This document shows positions 50,453-62,729 of a stretch of 64,000 nucleotides of DNA, in pieces (within the stretch, counting starts at the first letter, position 1; each line of letters starts with the position of its first letter). Source of the DNA: Pampus argenteus (lineage: Eukaryota; Chordata; Actinopteri; Scombriformes; Stromateidae); the NCBI GenBank assembly GCA_036937835.1, contig CM072863.1, positions 16,666,001 to 16,730,000 of the forward strand, given 5' to 3'. A model generated the notes under the pieces. It was given only the letters and a program-made list of their open reading frames with translations, did not search any database and was not told where the DNA came from. The position numbers and the translations under genes are program-made.

Positions 50453-50495
50453 CTTTCCACTTGTTAAGGGACCGGAGCCGGAAGGACCGGCTGTC
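50453..50495 (-). other. rps10: rps10 non-coding exon 1 with TOP-like start
   Basis: The exon ends at 50453 with CAAGTGGAAAG|GTAAAG. Upstream, the pyrimidine-rich GGTCCTTCCGGCTCC is the likely start region, fitting a 5' terminal oligopyrimidine mRNA, which mTOR signalling controls in ribosomal protein genes. The exact first base is inferred. Confidence 0.55.
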
Positions 50496-50817
50496 GTTGT
50501 TCGGAGAGGTTTATCCTCTAGCGCCGAGGCTGCCTGAGATGTGTCGCCCCCTGTCGGTGCGGAGTGGACCGACTGCAGTGGGATTTATTTAACAACTAGT
50601 TAGTAGTTAGTTTTGATTGAAAAGCCTCTTGCTTTACTTTGAACATAGCATTAGCGTTAGCAGCTAGCTGACTTATTTACGTTTCTATCCACATCTCAAT
50701 CCCGTTGATAACTATATGTTTACATATTGTCAAGATAGTAAGTGATTATAACTCACTGGTTCATCCTCAAATAAGCTAGCTGTCACTTATTAGCTAAAAA
50801 CAAATCCACACATACAC
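50496..50817. promoter_or_regulatory. rps10 promoter, possibly bidirectional
   Basis: A CpG-richer block (CTAGCGCCGAGGCTGCC, GTGCGGAGTGGACCGAC) lies upstream of rps10. It contains a CTCF-like motif on the minus strand at 50543-50559 (CACCGACAGGGGGCGAC; two mismatches to the core). The candidate plus-strand gene at 50818 would share this region. Confidence 0.4.
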
Positions 50818-51693
50818 ATGGAGTTACATCCAGGTAACTACAAAAAGGCGTCAGGACGCAGAGTGGGATGAAAGAGGTACAGTTCTCCTTATTACAAGTC
50901 AATGTACCATCATAATGATGTTGAATATGTATTTCTGAGGCAAATAGTTGTATAATGTTTTAGATTTCTGTCCTGAAATGGTCAAACGTAAATGTGTAAC
51001 TTTGTTTTGAAAGGTGAGATTTTCAGTATGACTACCAATAAAACATTTATTTTGAAGGAGCTTCCCGGAAGCCAGCCTGCTCATTATAGTTGTCTTGACA
51101 GCGACTCCTGGACCATCCCCCATCTGGCGGCTCCGGCGATGCAACTGAGTCAGTCCCTGTTGATGAAGACAATGATGACATTTTAAAAAATATACAAAGA
51201 AGCTGGATTATAATCTCCTGTCGGTATGTTTATTTATTTTTTATATCATACAACTAAATCCCAGTCACCAACAGCGGTCTTAGGTTTGTTGTATATAAAG
51301 TACCTTAATTTAAAGCTAATAATTTGAACCGTTACATTTGCTGCCGTCGAGAACAACCGGTGAGACTGTATTAAAACCCACTGTATTAAAAGTGAATTGT
51401 TTATACGGGAAAAGTGTGTACATTTAATTGCTATATTCTTTGTGTTTGCATAAAAGCTGCAGTTTGTGTTTGAGGAGTTGTTGTGCAGATGGACATGCAG
51501 TGAGGAGCCTCTGCAGGCTGCAGCAGCAGAGGGCTGTCTAGTCTGTGGGGACAGCCTGGGCTTCCTCCACAACAGCACATTTGATTTGCCTGTTGGAGAG
51601 CAGCTGGTAGCTCTGGTCAGAGGTGCTGTGAGGTGCTCACCTCCATCTGAACACAGCCTCTCATCTGTAAATGAGCTCTGTCCACGGTTCTGA
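50818..51693 (+). CDS. Possible small three-exon gene of unknown identity, with one apparent frameshift
   Basis: I do not recognise this protein. Proposed exons are 50818-50833 (ATGGAGTTACATCCAG|GTAACT), 51014-51223 (acceptor TTTTGAAAG, donor CG|GTATGT) and 51489-51693 (acceptor TTGTTGTGCAG, stop TGA). Intron phases agree (1, then 2). Exon 2 reads SMTTNKTFILKELPGSQPAH and LDSDSWTIP, then must shift frame at a run of five Cs (51116-51120). After that it continues as GGSGDATESVPVDEDNDD and ILKNIQRSW. Exon 3 reads WTCSEEPLQAAAAEGCLVCG, DSLGFLHNSTFDLP and VGEQLVALV. With one more C the model would give about 143 aa. It may be a genuine gene with a sequencing indel, a recent pseudogene, or chance. 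It starts head-to-head with rps10. Confidence 0.35.
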
Positions 51694-54400
51694 ACACAGT
51701 GGACACACAACATGTGATATCAAAGGATAAGGTTGAGTTTCTACATTCTTCGTATTGTCAACAAATCTCGTGTGTGGAGCCAAACCAACAACAAACTCTT
51801 AGTACTTACAAGTATTGTGTGTTTATCCAAAGCCTGATATCTTATTCGTCTGTGGTGTAGAAAAAAAAAATATTAAAAACATGTCAGTAAGCCACATCAC
51901 TTCACTGGGTGACATGTTCCTTCGCTCCAAAGACAGTAATTATGACAGTTTTAGAGCTGCAGTGATTAGTCAGTCTTCTCTCTCTATTATCATCTATTAT
52001 GGTAAACTGAATATTTATTTGAGTTCTGTTTCAATAGTTTTTAGTCACGACACAGGAATAACATATTAGGCTTTGGATACACACACAGTACTGGGTAAGT
52101 AGATGAGTTCATTGTTGGTTTGGCTCTGCATGTTGGAGTTGTTGACAATAGGAAAAATATAGAAAATCACCGGCCTTACCCTTGAAGGAATTACAATTTC
52201 TAACAAAAGTTTAATTTATGCAACATCTGCAATTAAATTTATTGAAGAAAAGCAATGTTGTGTAGTTCCTCCACTGACTTTACATAACAAAGATGTGGTC
52301 ATATGATGAGTAGTGCACAGTCTGTAAAAATAATTGCATAATGTTTTCTGTGGTTCTGGAAGAGTTTTGTCAAGTCTAAGAAAATAACCCTGATAATTTC
52401 ATCAGAGAGGTTTGGAGCCTACACATTTATATGTGGAGTGTGAAAGAAAGTGAAAACGACAGTTAAGTTGCATAATGGGAAGTGTTGGATCCAGTTTTTA
52501 GAGCTCCCCTCATACTGTAGGTTACAAAGGAACATACTGTGAGTAAGCAAACTATAAGATAAATTTGAATAAATTCCTAAAAGTTGATAGAAAACATTTA
52601 TAGATGTTTGAGGGACATTCAAATATCAGTATGTGGTTTATTTTTTTCTGGAGTAATAATTGTAAAAATCCAGTGTTTTAGGTCATGTAAATATCACAGC
52701 TAAGGGTCATTTATAGAGAGAGAGAGGCATGACTGTATGGTTGTGTCTCAGTCTGCACAAATGTTAAAGTGATTTTATTTGTGAGTGCCTAACTGGATTA
52801 ATTCATGTGACAAATTAGAGACACTCATTTGATTTGCAGCGCCTGGTTCAATTCCTCCCCATTTCTGTAGCAGAGATGACAGATGAAGCGTTAATGCTAA
52901 TGTAATTAATTAGACGAAGCCCTACGTTGCTTTTTTCCCTCCTTCTCTGTATGTTATTCCCAGTGGGCGTAAAGGTCGGCGTTTGCTTGTACCGTTACTT
53001 ACAAGCTTGGCATGTCACATCTGGTCCTTACAATCCTCACCATGTTAGATGATTGAGAAAAAGCAGTTAAGTTTGCATTTATAACCAAGGACATGGCTCC
53101 AGACATCTTAAGTTCTTCCGTCTTAAGTCTGAGGTCGGATCAATGTAATTAAAAGTCTGAATGTATCTAATTTCCTCCGAGAATTACCACAGCACATTTG
53201 TTCAAAAGTTATTTATCGAATGCTTGCGAGATAGAAAGCTAGTGATTGTAACATCTACAGACAAACGCTCAAGTCAAAAACGTACTGGCTTTGGCTTGAG
53301 CTGTGCAGTAATTGGAGCCTGAGATCGGATCCTCACTGGGGATCCTGGGAGAAAAGGCAGGCTGCATTTCTTTAATGGCCCAGTGTTTTGCATCCTCTGT
53401 CATGGGGTTCAGGGGTTTTTGATATCTGTAGTGGTGTGTGGTGGGTCTTACCATAATAATAAGTTGTGCTAAAGAATTTTCTGCTTTTGCAGTTAATTAA
53501 GTCATCATTTCAACTCTAACACATAGTCTGTATATAAATAATCTACTGTATTTATGTACATGGGAATTAGAGTAGAGTTTGAGCTGTTTTAGAAACATCT
53601 TCCTGATTAGAAATCCCGCCTTGTGTCTCCACCGTCTGACACAGATGCCTTCAGATTCTGAATCAGCACATCAGCAGCGAGCAGCTTCATGCCAACACAG
53701 TCCAGGCGTGCAGCTCTTTTATGCTGAGCAGGAACTGGACCTATAGACGATTCATAAGCAGATACATTTTTCAGTTTTCCAATATTTTACTGTATATTCA
53801 CTCAAAACGTTGTGGCTGTAATTCATGACACTAATTAATGACTTAACGTGATTTATTTATTTATTTTTTAAAGAAGGTTTTTTTTTTTAGCATTTTTTCA
53901 TTTATTAGATCGGATTTATTGGAAGTGGCAGACATGAAACATGGATATAGAGATGGATATCGAGGAACGAAGAGACGCTATTAGAGGTGGTGGCTGCAGG
54001 TCTGCTTTGCTCCTCTGAGGCATAGGCATGTCAGATTTATAGTATCAGTGAAGGGCTTTAGAGCCAAAGGAGGAGGGAAGAGGGCTTGATGTTGCCATGG
54101 TGACTGTTAATGATAGTCTGTATATTGAGTGTGTAGGATGTAGGACTATGTCTGTGTGTACCTGAAAATGTACTCGTATATTGTTTTTCTAATTAATTGA
54201 GTAATTGTTTAGTGTATATTTAGCGTATGCTTGTTTAAAGATCGTCAATGTACAAAAGCAGCAATTGCTCGCATTTAAGAAGCAGCAGCCGTTTTTGCAT
54301 TTGTCTTGATAAATGATTGAAGTAGTTATGAAAATTGATGAAGTGATTGAACTTCAGCCTGCGTAGTTTGCACTTACCTGACCGCATCACTGACTGTGTT
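51694..54400. other. Non-coding DNA, one homeobox-site-rich stretch
   Basis: No exon was recognised. The stretch 52790-52940 is dense in TAAT and TGATTTG-type sites (GCGTTAATGCTAATGTAATT, AATTAG), as in developmental enhancers. The block near 52400-52530 may be a further repeat. Confidence 0.4.
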
Positions 54401-54450
54401 TCCTCTCAGTGGATCTCAGTTCTAACAGCCAGACAACAATAGCTAGGCTT

Positions 54451-54451
<1 letters not shown>

Positions 54452-54484
<33 letters not shown>
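54452..54484. repeat. (GT)n microsatellite
   Basis: A perfect GT tract of about 16 units. Confidence 0.95.
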
Positions 54485-54485
<1 letters not shown>

Positions 54486-54929
54486 CCATTAGCAGCTGCA
54501 CTGTCTCTGAATGAGTCACTCTCATTTTGCCCATTGAGATTCCTGCCCAGAATCTGCTTCCCTCCATCAAGGACTTTGATTCCTGGGCTTTAATAAACGT
54601 CCTGTCCACACCGGTCAGTGGAAAAAAAAGGTTATTGATTACAAACACATTGGAATGGAGACCATGGAGGTCCTCCACACTTACACTTTAGTATTGATTG
54701 AATTCTTTTAACCCCGGAGTAGCAGAAGTTGGCTTTACACAGAATACTAAATGGTGTTATACATCTGTACCCTCGCTGTATACACAATTTGCTGCCCTGA
54801 CTTTAGATTTCTTTTTGCTTCCCGCTTTGATCTGCAAGAGATGTCAAAAAGTGATATTAAAACTTCTAGAAAGCTACAGTTTGAGACTCACCATGGCAAT
54901 TAAAAAATATATCAGTAACTTAATACTGT

Positions 54930-55065
54930 GTATTAAATTGAATGGCTATCCGTCCAATAGTTGGTGAAATATTTCCGTCAAGACCAAAAAGTTGGACACA
55001 GTGACCAAACACCAGACTGACATTGACATACCTAGAGCCACACCCCTTTCAATACTGAAAGTTGA
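54930..55065 (+). repeat. Fish interspersed repeat (CATCCAATAG type), copy 2 (partial)
   Basis: TGGCTATCCGTCCAATAGTT, GGTGAAATATTTCCGTCAAG, ACCAAAAAGTTGGAC, GACTGACATTGACATACC and TAGAGCCACACCCC correspond to the right part of the repeat at 15.96 kb. Confidence 0.5.
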
Positions 55066-55187
55066 GACTAAATTCTTGGTCAGATTCTTGAACTTATGTT
55101 CAAGGCATTCATAGTTTCACCTGTTTGGGCATACAGAATATAGATAGACACAATATATATTGATACCTGAATAATCTACACAAAGTA

Positions 55188-55216
55188 TATACATACATAC
55201 ATACATGCATACATAT
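55188..55216. repeat. (ATAC)n tract
   Basis: About six ATAC/CATA units with one G interruption. Confidence 0.85.
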
Positions 55217-55387
55217 AACAGCAGTATATACCCAAAATATGAATCCATAAATACAACAGATGTGATGGAAATAATAATTAATAGGCCTGCATTATATGAG
55301 GAAAATCTGTGAAAATGGCTCAATATTGTGATAACAACATTTCCTCTAAACTTAACAAAAGCATTTCTTACAATACAGTGTTGAAAT

Positions 55388-55393
55388 AAAAAA

Positions 55394-55460
<67 letters not shown>
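55388..55460. repeat. A24 followed by (AT)25
   Basis: A run of about 24 A passes directly into about 25 AT units, a 73-base stretch of pure A/T. Confidence 0.97.
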
Positions 55461-55463
<3 letters not shown>

Positions 55464-55696
55464 GAAAACAAAGTAGATAATTTAAAAGAAATTCATGGCA
55501 ATCTAAAAGAACTGTAATGTCTCCCATTACAATCATTAAGTCTTTGGACTCTACTCGACAAGCTGCAAGGATCTATAGTATTGAAATAGAGTAGGGCCAC
55601 TAAATCAAGAGAAAATATGATGAAATCAGGAAAAAATATCTACTAGAGCATGTTTCGTCTCACAAATGTCAAGATCGATTCTCATGGCCTTCCAGT

Positions 55697-56206
55697 TTAT
55701 CAGCAAGAGGAGTGCCGAAGTTCTTCAAGACCTGCAATGTAAGTTCTCAGTACACTCAGAAATGTCAGTAACAATCAGTACAGGGTTAACATAGCATATA
55801 GGAAACCAACTTGAATGTCTATTGCAGTATTTATAAAATTTAAATAAATTCAAGTTTAAGTTCAGATTTTTTTTTTCTGTCTCAATACAATATTCAAATG
55901 TTATGAGTAGGTGGAAAGCATTCCTCCTCTCTATAATAGTTATAAAGCAAATCTCTTTCTAACCTGATCCAACTGTAAAGATTGAGGACAAATCCACAGT
56001 CATTGTTCAATGTAAAAATGTATTCCTAAGTTCAGCTGAAGCTTCTGGACATGTCCTCATAATTGTATTGTTTGTATTTTGCAGCTGGAAGGCGGGGCAG
56101 ATATGGCTGACAGTCCTGTTGCTCTTCTCACTGGAGTCACTGACACACTACTGGTGTGGTCCACTTCAGTCCTGAGAGCCTCTCTGTTCTAGGCAAAGAT
56201 GAAATT
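55697..56206 (+). other. Two splice-bounded candidate exons, possibly non-coding
   Basis: A segment at about 55697-55739 lies between CCTTCCAG and a GTAAGT donor. A second, 56085-56206, lies between TTTGTATTTTGCAG and ATT|GTGAGT. Both have good splice signals, but the joined sequence has no long open frame; the second holds a short frame from ATGGCTGACAG that soon stops. They might be exons of a non-coding RNA or 5' UTR exons of a downstream gene, or chance signals. Confidence 0.2.
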
Positions 56207-59200
56207 GTGAGTGGTGCATTTGTATTGTTGTTTGTCTTAATGTATGCATTGCATTTACACTATTCTAACAAACTCAATCACATGTTTGCCTTTATCTTGT
56301 TGATATTGAACCATTGAAACAATGTCTACGGAATATGAAAGATGACTTGTTGAAAGAATGAACCAAGAGACAAGTTTGAATGCACACATGTGCTATAATG
56401 GTACATATATGGATAAGCTCCCGTCAGTCTGTCGTTAATTAAGTTATTTTTTGACAAAGAGAAAAGCTTAAAGCTGTAAAGCTTAAAAAGTATTTTTGTG
56501 CAAAAAGAAAAAAAATACTCTATATAGAGAATTTATGAAGTATAGATCTATAGAGTCAACATAAACAGCATTATTAGAATAAGTTAAGTTATCCTCAGTG
56601 TTTTATTGATAAGACCGTAAAGAATATGGATGATGTAGTTAGTTGTTTTAATAAATTCTTTGTAAGTATGGGACAGCAATTAGCAGAAAAAAATCAATGA
56701 GCCAGAAACAACCAAAGAGGGAACTGATGATGATGATGATGATGATTAGAAATCAGACTTTTTTGTATTTGGTAATGAAGACCAGATTTAACCGTTCTAA
56801 GTAAAGTGGTTTTTTTTGTCTGGACCTGGTCTAATATGGTGTAGATGTTTAAAAAAGCAGTGAGATTGTCCATTTTTTGCATTGTCACAAATATAATAAA
56901 GACTTCACAAATCTAAAACTGTGTTTTAAAGTCTCCTGTGTCTCCTTGATAATCTAGTCCAGTTTTGACAAGTCTAAGTATATCAGTTTTTGGTCTGATA
57001 TAGTCTGTATATGAAAGAAAAGAAAGTGAAATCTCAGCAGATGTTCCAAACACAGAGAGGAAACCTTGCAAATGCCTGATCATAATTTTATATCACTCTA
57101 AATTTCATACATTACACATACATCTGATCAGTTCAGCTTATTGATTGTGCGGGTGCTGTGATATTTTAGTGTTTTTAAAGGATTTCCAGCATAATCGAGT
57201 CCGATTTGTTTGCGGCTGTGCTTTGCTCAAGGCTACTACAGCGATAGTAACGAGGAAGAGGCTCTCTCGTTTTACCCATCTTTATTTTGGATTACATCAA
57301 CTTGCATATAATATTTAAACTTTGCAAATGAACAAAAGTTATCTGTTGATATGTCCCATCACAGCGCCATATGTGGTTTTTTAGAAGATTTATTATGCTG
57401 AATTTATGACCTGTGTCTAATGACTGAAATGAAAGTGAAATGTCTCTCACGCCTGCAGTTTCTCATTTTGGTCTCTCTTCCACTAAAATGCCACACCACA
57501 ACAATGTGGAAGATGTTGTCAAATCACAGCGGGAAAACAGACTCAATTATAAGATTGCGTTTTCTTTACAAGGACCAGACCTGCGGCCTTTTTGGGTCTT
57601 ATTTTGCCTGCACAGTGGCCGTAAATTACTTCCTGCAATAATGGGATATAACACCGGGGTCAAATGGAGTGAGCCCCGCAGGGAGAAACATGATTAGATG
57701 ATACACAGATGGCACATGCTGGGGGGCCGAGCATCAGCCTGTGTGCGTAGACATTATATTTATTTGAGATTTTCAGGACTTTTCAGCATCTCTGCAGGTT
57801 TTTATCCTCTGCTGTGTGAGGTAGAGTAAAAAAAGGTGTCGGTGTGCAGCTTCTCTCTGTCCATTCAGAGGACTGTAGAGTTGCTGTTTATGGATTCACA
57901 CCTGTCTGCTCTGATTCCTTTTATTCTCATCATCACAATAAATAACCAAAGAGCTTTTCTTTTGTATTTGGAAGGGCATTCATAAAAAAAAAACAACAAC
58001 AGATAATTTTTGTTGTTTTGATGATGTGAGTATTTTTTTTTATTAATTTATTCATACCGCATATTTAAAAATATTGACACAATCAGTTGAAAGGCCTTCA
58101 CGTGTGGCATCTGTTCAACATCATCAAATCTGTATTGATTGAGTACGTGCAGCACGGCTGACCTGATGCGCCGATGTTGACTCATCACTGGCTGTCCTAC
58201 ACAGAAAAGCTTTTATCCAACCACCTGTGAGACTGTCATCTCTCTGTCCTTCCTGTCTGACCTTATCTTTATGATGAGTAACTTTCTGTCCTTTTCTTCC
58301 TTCTCTCTACCTGTCTGTCTATCGTTCAATCTCTGTCCGACTACAAGGAATTTGTGTAGCAAGGGACAACCCTCAGTCCCCACCCTCCCTTGCGCCTAGC
58401 TAATTATTGATAACCTAATGTGTCTTTTCAGGGACATGTCAAAGTTCAGTCCATTCTAATGGGTGTGTCTGTACATGCTAGACCGCAGGATGTGTCATGG
58501 TTTCAAGTGAGCAGTAACACTCTTCGACTCCTAGTTTCAGGTGTCAGTTCTCCTGAAAAGCCTGTCAGAAATTACACGGAGAGACGCCGTCGAGTACTGA
58601 ACGGCCAGCAGAGAGGACATACCAGGTTTAGTAACTGCTCAAAGCTGTATTTAACATGTGTTTGTGGTGGAGAGCTTCGACCAACCGGTTTCTCGTCATT
58701 GCTTTCGTTTTGTGGAATTAGTTCAATTCCGACTCGAGTGAATGAAAGAGTTTGTTTCTTTTTTGTATTCAAGTGTTTTTGCAGTTCATGTTCAGAAGGA
58801 GCTAAGAAAGTAATCTTAAGTCGGGTACACAGACTTTGATTTTTGACTTCTCTCATTGAATAATGCACTTAAAGTATTCACAGTCAATGGTATGTCAATA
58901 GAGTAACCCTGGACGCCCTCCATATCTTTTTTAAGACACACATGCTCATGTGAGAATCTATCTTGTTCGGCTTCAAGTTATGTGCTTGCGTCAACCGATC
59001 GGTGTCTTATGGGGATTCTCACGTGATCTTGTGATCTCGCAAATCCAGCTGCTCCGCAAGGCGATAGACGGTTCATGCGACCACCAGTATTTTTTTTAAA
59101 AGTGCCTGCCTTTTTCCAAATAGTTTCCAATGACGCCTTGCGTCAGGTTAATATCTTCAAGCTCAGCTGATCATCTGAGGCTCTGTTTCCTGTGTGGATA

Positions 59201-62200
59201 ATTGGCCTCCAAGTCAACGACCTAAACTGGTTACCTTTTGCTCCCACTTTTCAATTAGATGTTTATTGCACTATATAAAGGCTATAGCTGCTAAAAATAG
59301 ATTGGACACTGTCCAGAACTTATGTATTATTGATGGCACATAAATATTGCTATTCCGCTGCTTTGACCCTCACCACAGATCGCTCTTTTTAGGGATTTTA
59401 AGTGCATTCTCTTGTCAGATATTATTATTTGTTTTGATTCAGCAGCCACACCTTTTCCTGCATGCGTTTGAACAAGGAAGTTCTTCTGAGCATTTTTCAG
59501 CAGTGCATTCGTTTTCTATTTTTACAGATATACATATTTGTGTTGGGGAGTTGCTCAACAGCTACAGTCCTCCACTACCGGCTGTTAAGCAACACCGTCG
59601 GAGCAGCTGAGGGTGAAGTGTCTTTTATCCAGGCTGTCTCAGTAACACTAAAAAGCTGTTGAGGGAGGTGAGGAGATCCTCCTATTCTCTTTCTTCATTC
59701 ACAATTTATTTAACTGCAGCATTCATGTGTGCAGCTGAGACATCAGCTGACTATCCAGGATAGTTTTGCAGGGCTGGAATTGTTTGTCGGGGGACCATCA
59801 GTAGGAATATTGCTCTTTGTGAAAACTGGAGATGAGTGTATTAGTTCATAAAATAAATTCCCTCAGGTGAAGAAGACTCACTCATGGAGCTGAGGTTTAG
59901 ATTGTATTTTATGTATTTTATGCTGTTAGGGTCAGCTAATGACATTCTTGTGTCCTCAAAAGGAAAAAAAGTTAGAGACATACAGTTCTTGTTCAGGTCC
60001 ATAGTAGTGCTGCTCACTTATATTGATCTCTTTGTTTTATAATCCAATTGTCTTGACAGTAATGTGAGATTACATTAAACCTTAAAGAGTTCTCCACACA
60101 AGTCCGGTGGGTCATCTGTTTACACAGCAGAATGAATTATTGATGAAGGTGGCTCTAAATATAGGACGTGAGTCTGATGAGGGCAGCAACACAGTTTGTC
60201 CTGAGGGGGGAAAAAGTGCTGCATTTGAATAATGTGGCCAAGATCCCTCCGTACAGCTGGTGTTAGTGCTCAGAGGGAAGAAGGCAGCTCCAGTAAGAGA
60301 TAGTGGATGTGTTTGTGTGTGTGAGGGTACATGAAGACGTTACAGATACTGAAAATTATTATTTGATCTGTTTAATTAGTTTTTAGGCTTTTCAATAAGC
60401 ACAAAAAGCAACTGTGTGACTTTCAGGGCGTGAGAGAGGTGATGTGATGTGTTTGTACGCTTGCCTTTCCTTGGTAAATGTCAGCAGCTTTTTTTTTTTT
60501 TTTATGTTCTTACCATCTTTCATCTGAGATGTCAGTATGACATCATTGATTAATTGATGAATCTATTCTCGATTGAAAAATGAATGTGGCGTGGATAAAT
60601 ATTTATTGCAAAGCAGGTCAGTTGTGATTAATGACCATCAATGTTACTGTAGTCGAAATTCAATATAAAAACTTGACAAGAACTTTGTGAATACATAAAT
60701 AGCCCTCTTCTTATCAATACCGATCCCACTGATCATAGCAGTGCATCCCTGGGAGGGTAAATGCCCAAAAAGTACCATCATTTGTACTACATATTGTTAC
60801 TTAAAGTTGCAGGTTTTGTTAAAGCGCTGTATGCTGTGAAGAATTTGTTCACAGCTATACCAAAGGACATTTTTAATCCATATTCTGTTATTGTCGTCTT
60901 TATATCCATCAAAATCGTGCTCTTCTTCTATTTAGATCATATTTTAGCATGATGTGAAATCATAAGTTCACAGACTGTGGAGATTTGCTTTTGCACCACT
61001 GTAGATTTTTACATCCCACCAGTCCCCACTGTGACATGTCTGCCCTCTGCCTCACCTGCTCACAACTCCACAAAGAGAAGCAGGAAGCAGCAGAGACACA
61101 GTCATGCACTCTGCCGTCCGCAGTCCTCCGGGTCTTGTCTCAGTGTGACAGTCGAGCCATCAGACTCTTGACGTCATGCCAGTCTTGTTGGGAAACGGAG
61201 GATGTCTTTCTTAGATAAGGACTTTGCTTTAAATATGGCTGTCAAGAAGAGGGCTGGTCAAATGTTTTCCTCACAGCTGCAGATGTGGGATGGCAGTGTA
61301 GTAATAATGACAAAAGTACAGTCATAGATTATTGGATATATAAATATGGATATATAAATAATGTGTTTTGCATTTTACCCCCGCATACAGTTGTATCGCA
61401 AAACATTTGTTCCGGACCTTCGTGATAACTTGTTAAATATTAATCATTTTATGGCTGCCACGTCAACAGTAGAGGCCTGCAAATTCAGAAGAGCTTACGT
61501 ATATCTATCTGACTGTAACCGCCACCCCTTCATATGCTCAGCTTGATATTGTGGTAAATTCTCCAGAAAGTCACATGTTTTAGAAAACGGTGTAAGTCTG
61601 GTTTGTTGGGGGCTGTGTCATTTCTAATCTGTGATCATTCATTTTAAATACAATCACATAGCACAGGTACTGTCATTTAGATGTATTTTACATTTGTCTA
61701 TTGTTTTTGCAAGACATATTTTTTTTAATGTTTTATTTGAGTTATAAGGACCTGAACAGAGTTAGTTAGTTAGTTAGTTATCAAGGTGAATTGGACAGCT
61801 TAGTGTCAGTGAAGTATCAGATTTGGCCACTTGCAGCAGAACAAGCCGTAAACACAACATTGATATATGATCACCGTATAAAGTTGATATGGGATATAGA
61901 TTATTGATTCTGCTAACTTGATGAATTTAACTCCATTATTTACTCTTATTTTTTTAACTCTTTGTTTTGTCTCCAGAGACTCCTGACAGGACTCTTCGGC
62001 TGCTAAATGCTCCACTACGTTCACCAGCAAGTCGCTAACTTGCTATCTGGGTTTACAAAAACAGGAAACTAGATTAATGAGAGCAGTGACAGTGAATCGA
62101 AACAGTAACGTTGGGAGCCTTAAAACTAAAATAATGAACTGAAATATGTTAAAACACTGTATTGAGCTGAGGGCAAAATCAGGTGTTACTTATTTGTACC

Positions 62201-62500
62201 CTTTACATCATGGAAAGTCATTTGATAGATTGATACTGTAATATAGAAATAAATCAGTACAGCTTTAATCTCTTCTCAATGCTTATGCTGCTTCCCCATG
62301 TCTGCCCATTTACTCTCTCTTTATGTTCTTCTTTACCAGTCTGTTTGTTAAACACACACACATCCACACCACAATATCTCCAGTGTAGTGCCCCCCTCTC
62401 CCCCCTTTCTCTCTCCTTCCTCTCTGCCCCTCTGCCTGCTGCTCTGTCTGAGCCATTCAAGCAAAACACCACAGGATTATCCCCTCACTCATTGAGAAAC
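56207..62500. other. Non-coding DNA
   Basis: No exon was recognised with confidence. It includes a (GAT)n tract at 56725-56749, a T run at 60490-60503 and a (GTTA)n tract at 61760-61779. The 139-codon frame at 58420-58839 has no recognisable domain. The block 58980-59150 (CTCACGTGATCTTGTGATCT, GCAAATCCAGCTGCTCCGCA) may be a diverged repeat. Confidence 0.4.
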
Positions 62501-62501
62501 A

Positions 62502-62522
62502 GACACACACACACACACACAC
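62502..62522. repeat. (CA)n microsatellite
   Basis: A perfect CA tract of about 10 units just upstream of the candidate first exon. Confidence 0.9.
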
Positions 62523-62549
62523 ATTTTGCACAGCGCACAGTGCTCTAGG

Positions 62550-62729
62550 CAGGAAGATCTCAGATCATAAATTAAAGGGGCTCACTCCTCTTCCTCCGCT
62601 CTGCACCCTGATGCTCCTTCGCTTGGTCAAAAACAAACGTGAGGGGAGAAAAGGAGGAGAGGGGCTGGCGGAGCCCACGTGTCTGTTCTCATAGCTGCAG
62701 CCTTAGCCGCTGTTAATGGAGGACTGGGG
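62550..62729 (+). promoter_or_regulatory. Candidate promoter and first exon of a plus-strand gene
   Basis: A G/C-richer block contains CATAAATTAAAGG (possible TATA-like), purine-rich GTGAGGGGAGAAAAGGAGGA, a CACGTG E-box, and ATGGAGGACTGGGG|GTAAGC, a strong splice donor at 62730. No further coding sequence follows within the window. By human synteny the next gene after RPS10 is PACSIN1 in this orientation, so this may be its non-coding first exon. That link is positional only. Confidence 0.35.

Noticed and set aside
50543..50559. CTCF-like site in the rps10 promoter as a confident insulator.
   Set aside because: It has two mismatches to the core and lies in GC-rich promoter DNA, where such matches arise easily. 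It is kept only as a weak site in the CTCF observation.
51246..51713. Minus-strand frame of 155 codons opposite the unidentified plus-strand gene.
   Set aside because: Its content is less protein-like than the plus-strand reading, and no splice signals or start context support it.
52846..52858. GGTTCAATTCC, resembling a tRNA B box.
   Set aside because: No matching A box, acceptor stem or cloverleaf could be formed around it.
58420..58839. Plus-strand frame of 139 codons.
   Set aside because: No recognisable domain. It includes low-complexity Phe/Cys/Ser stretches typical of translated non-coding DNA.
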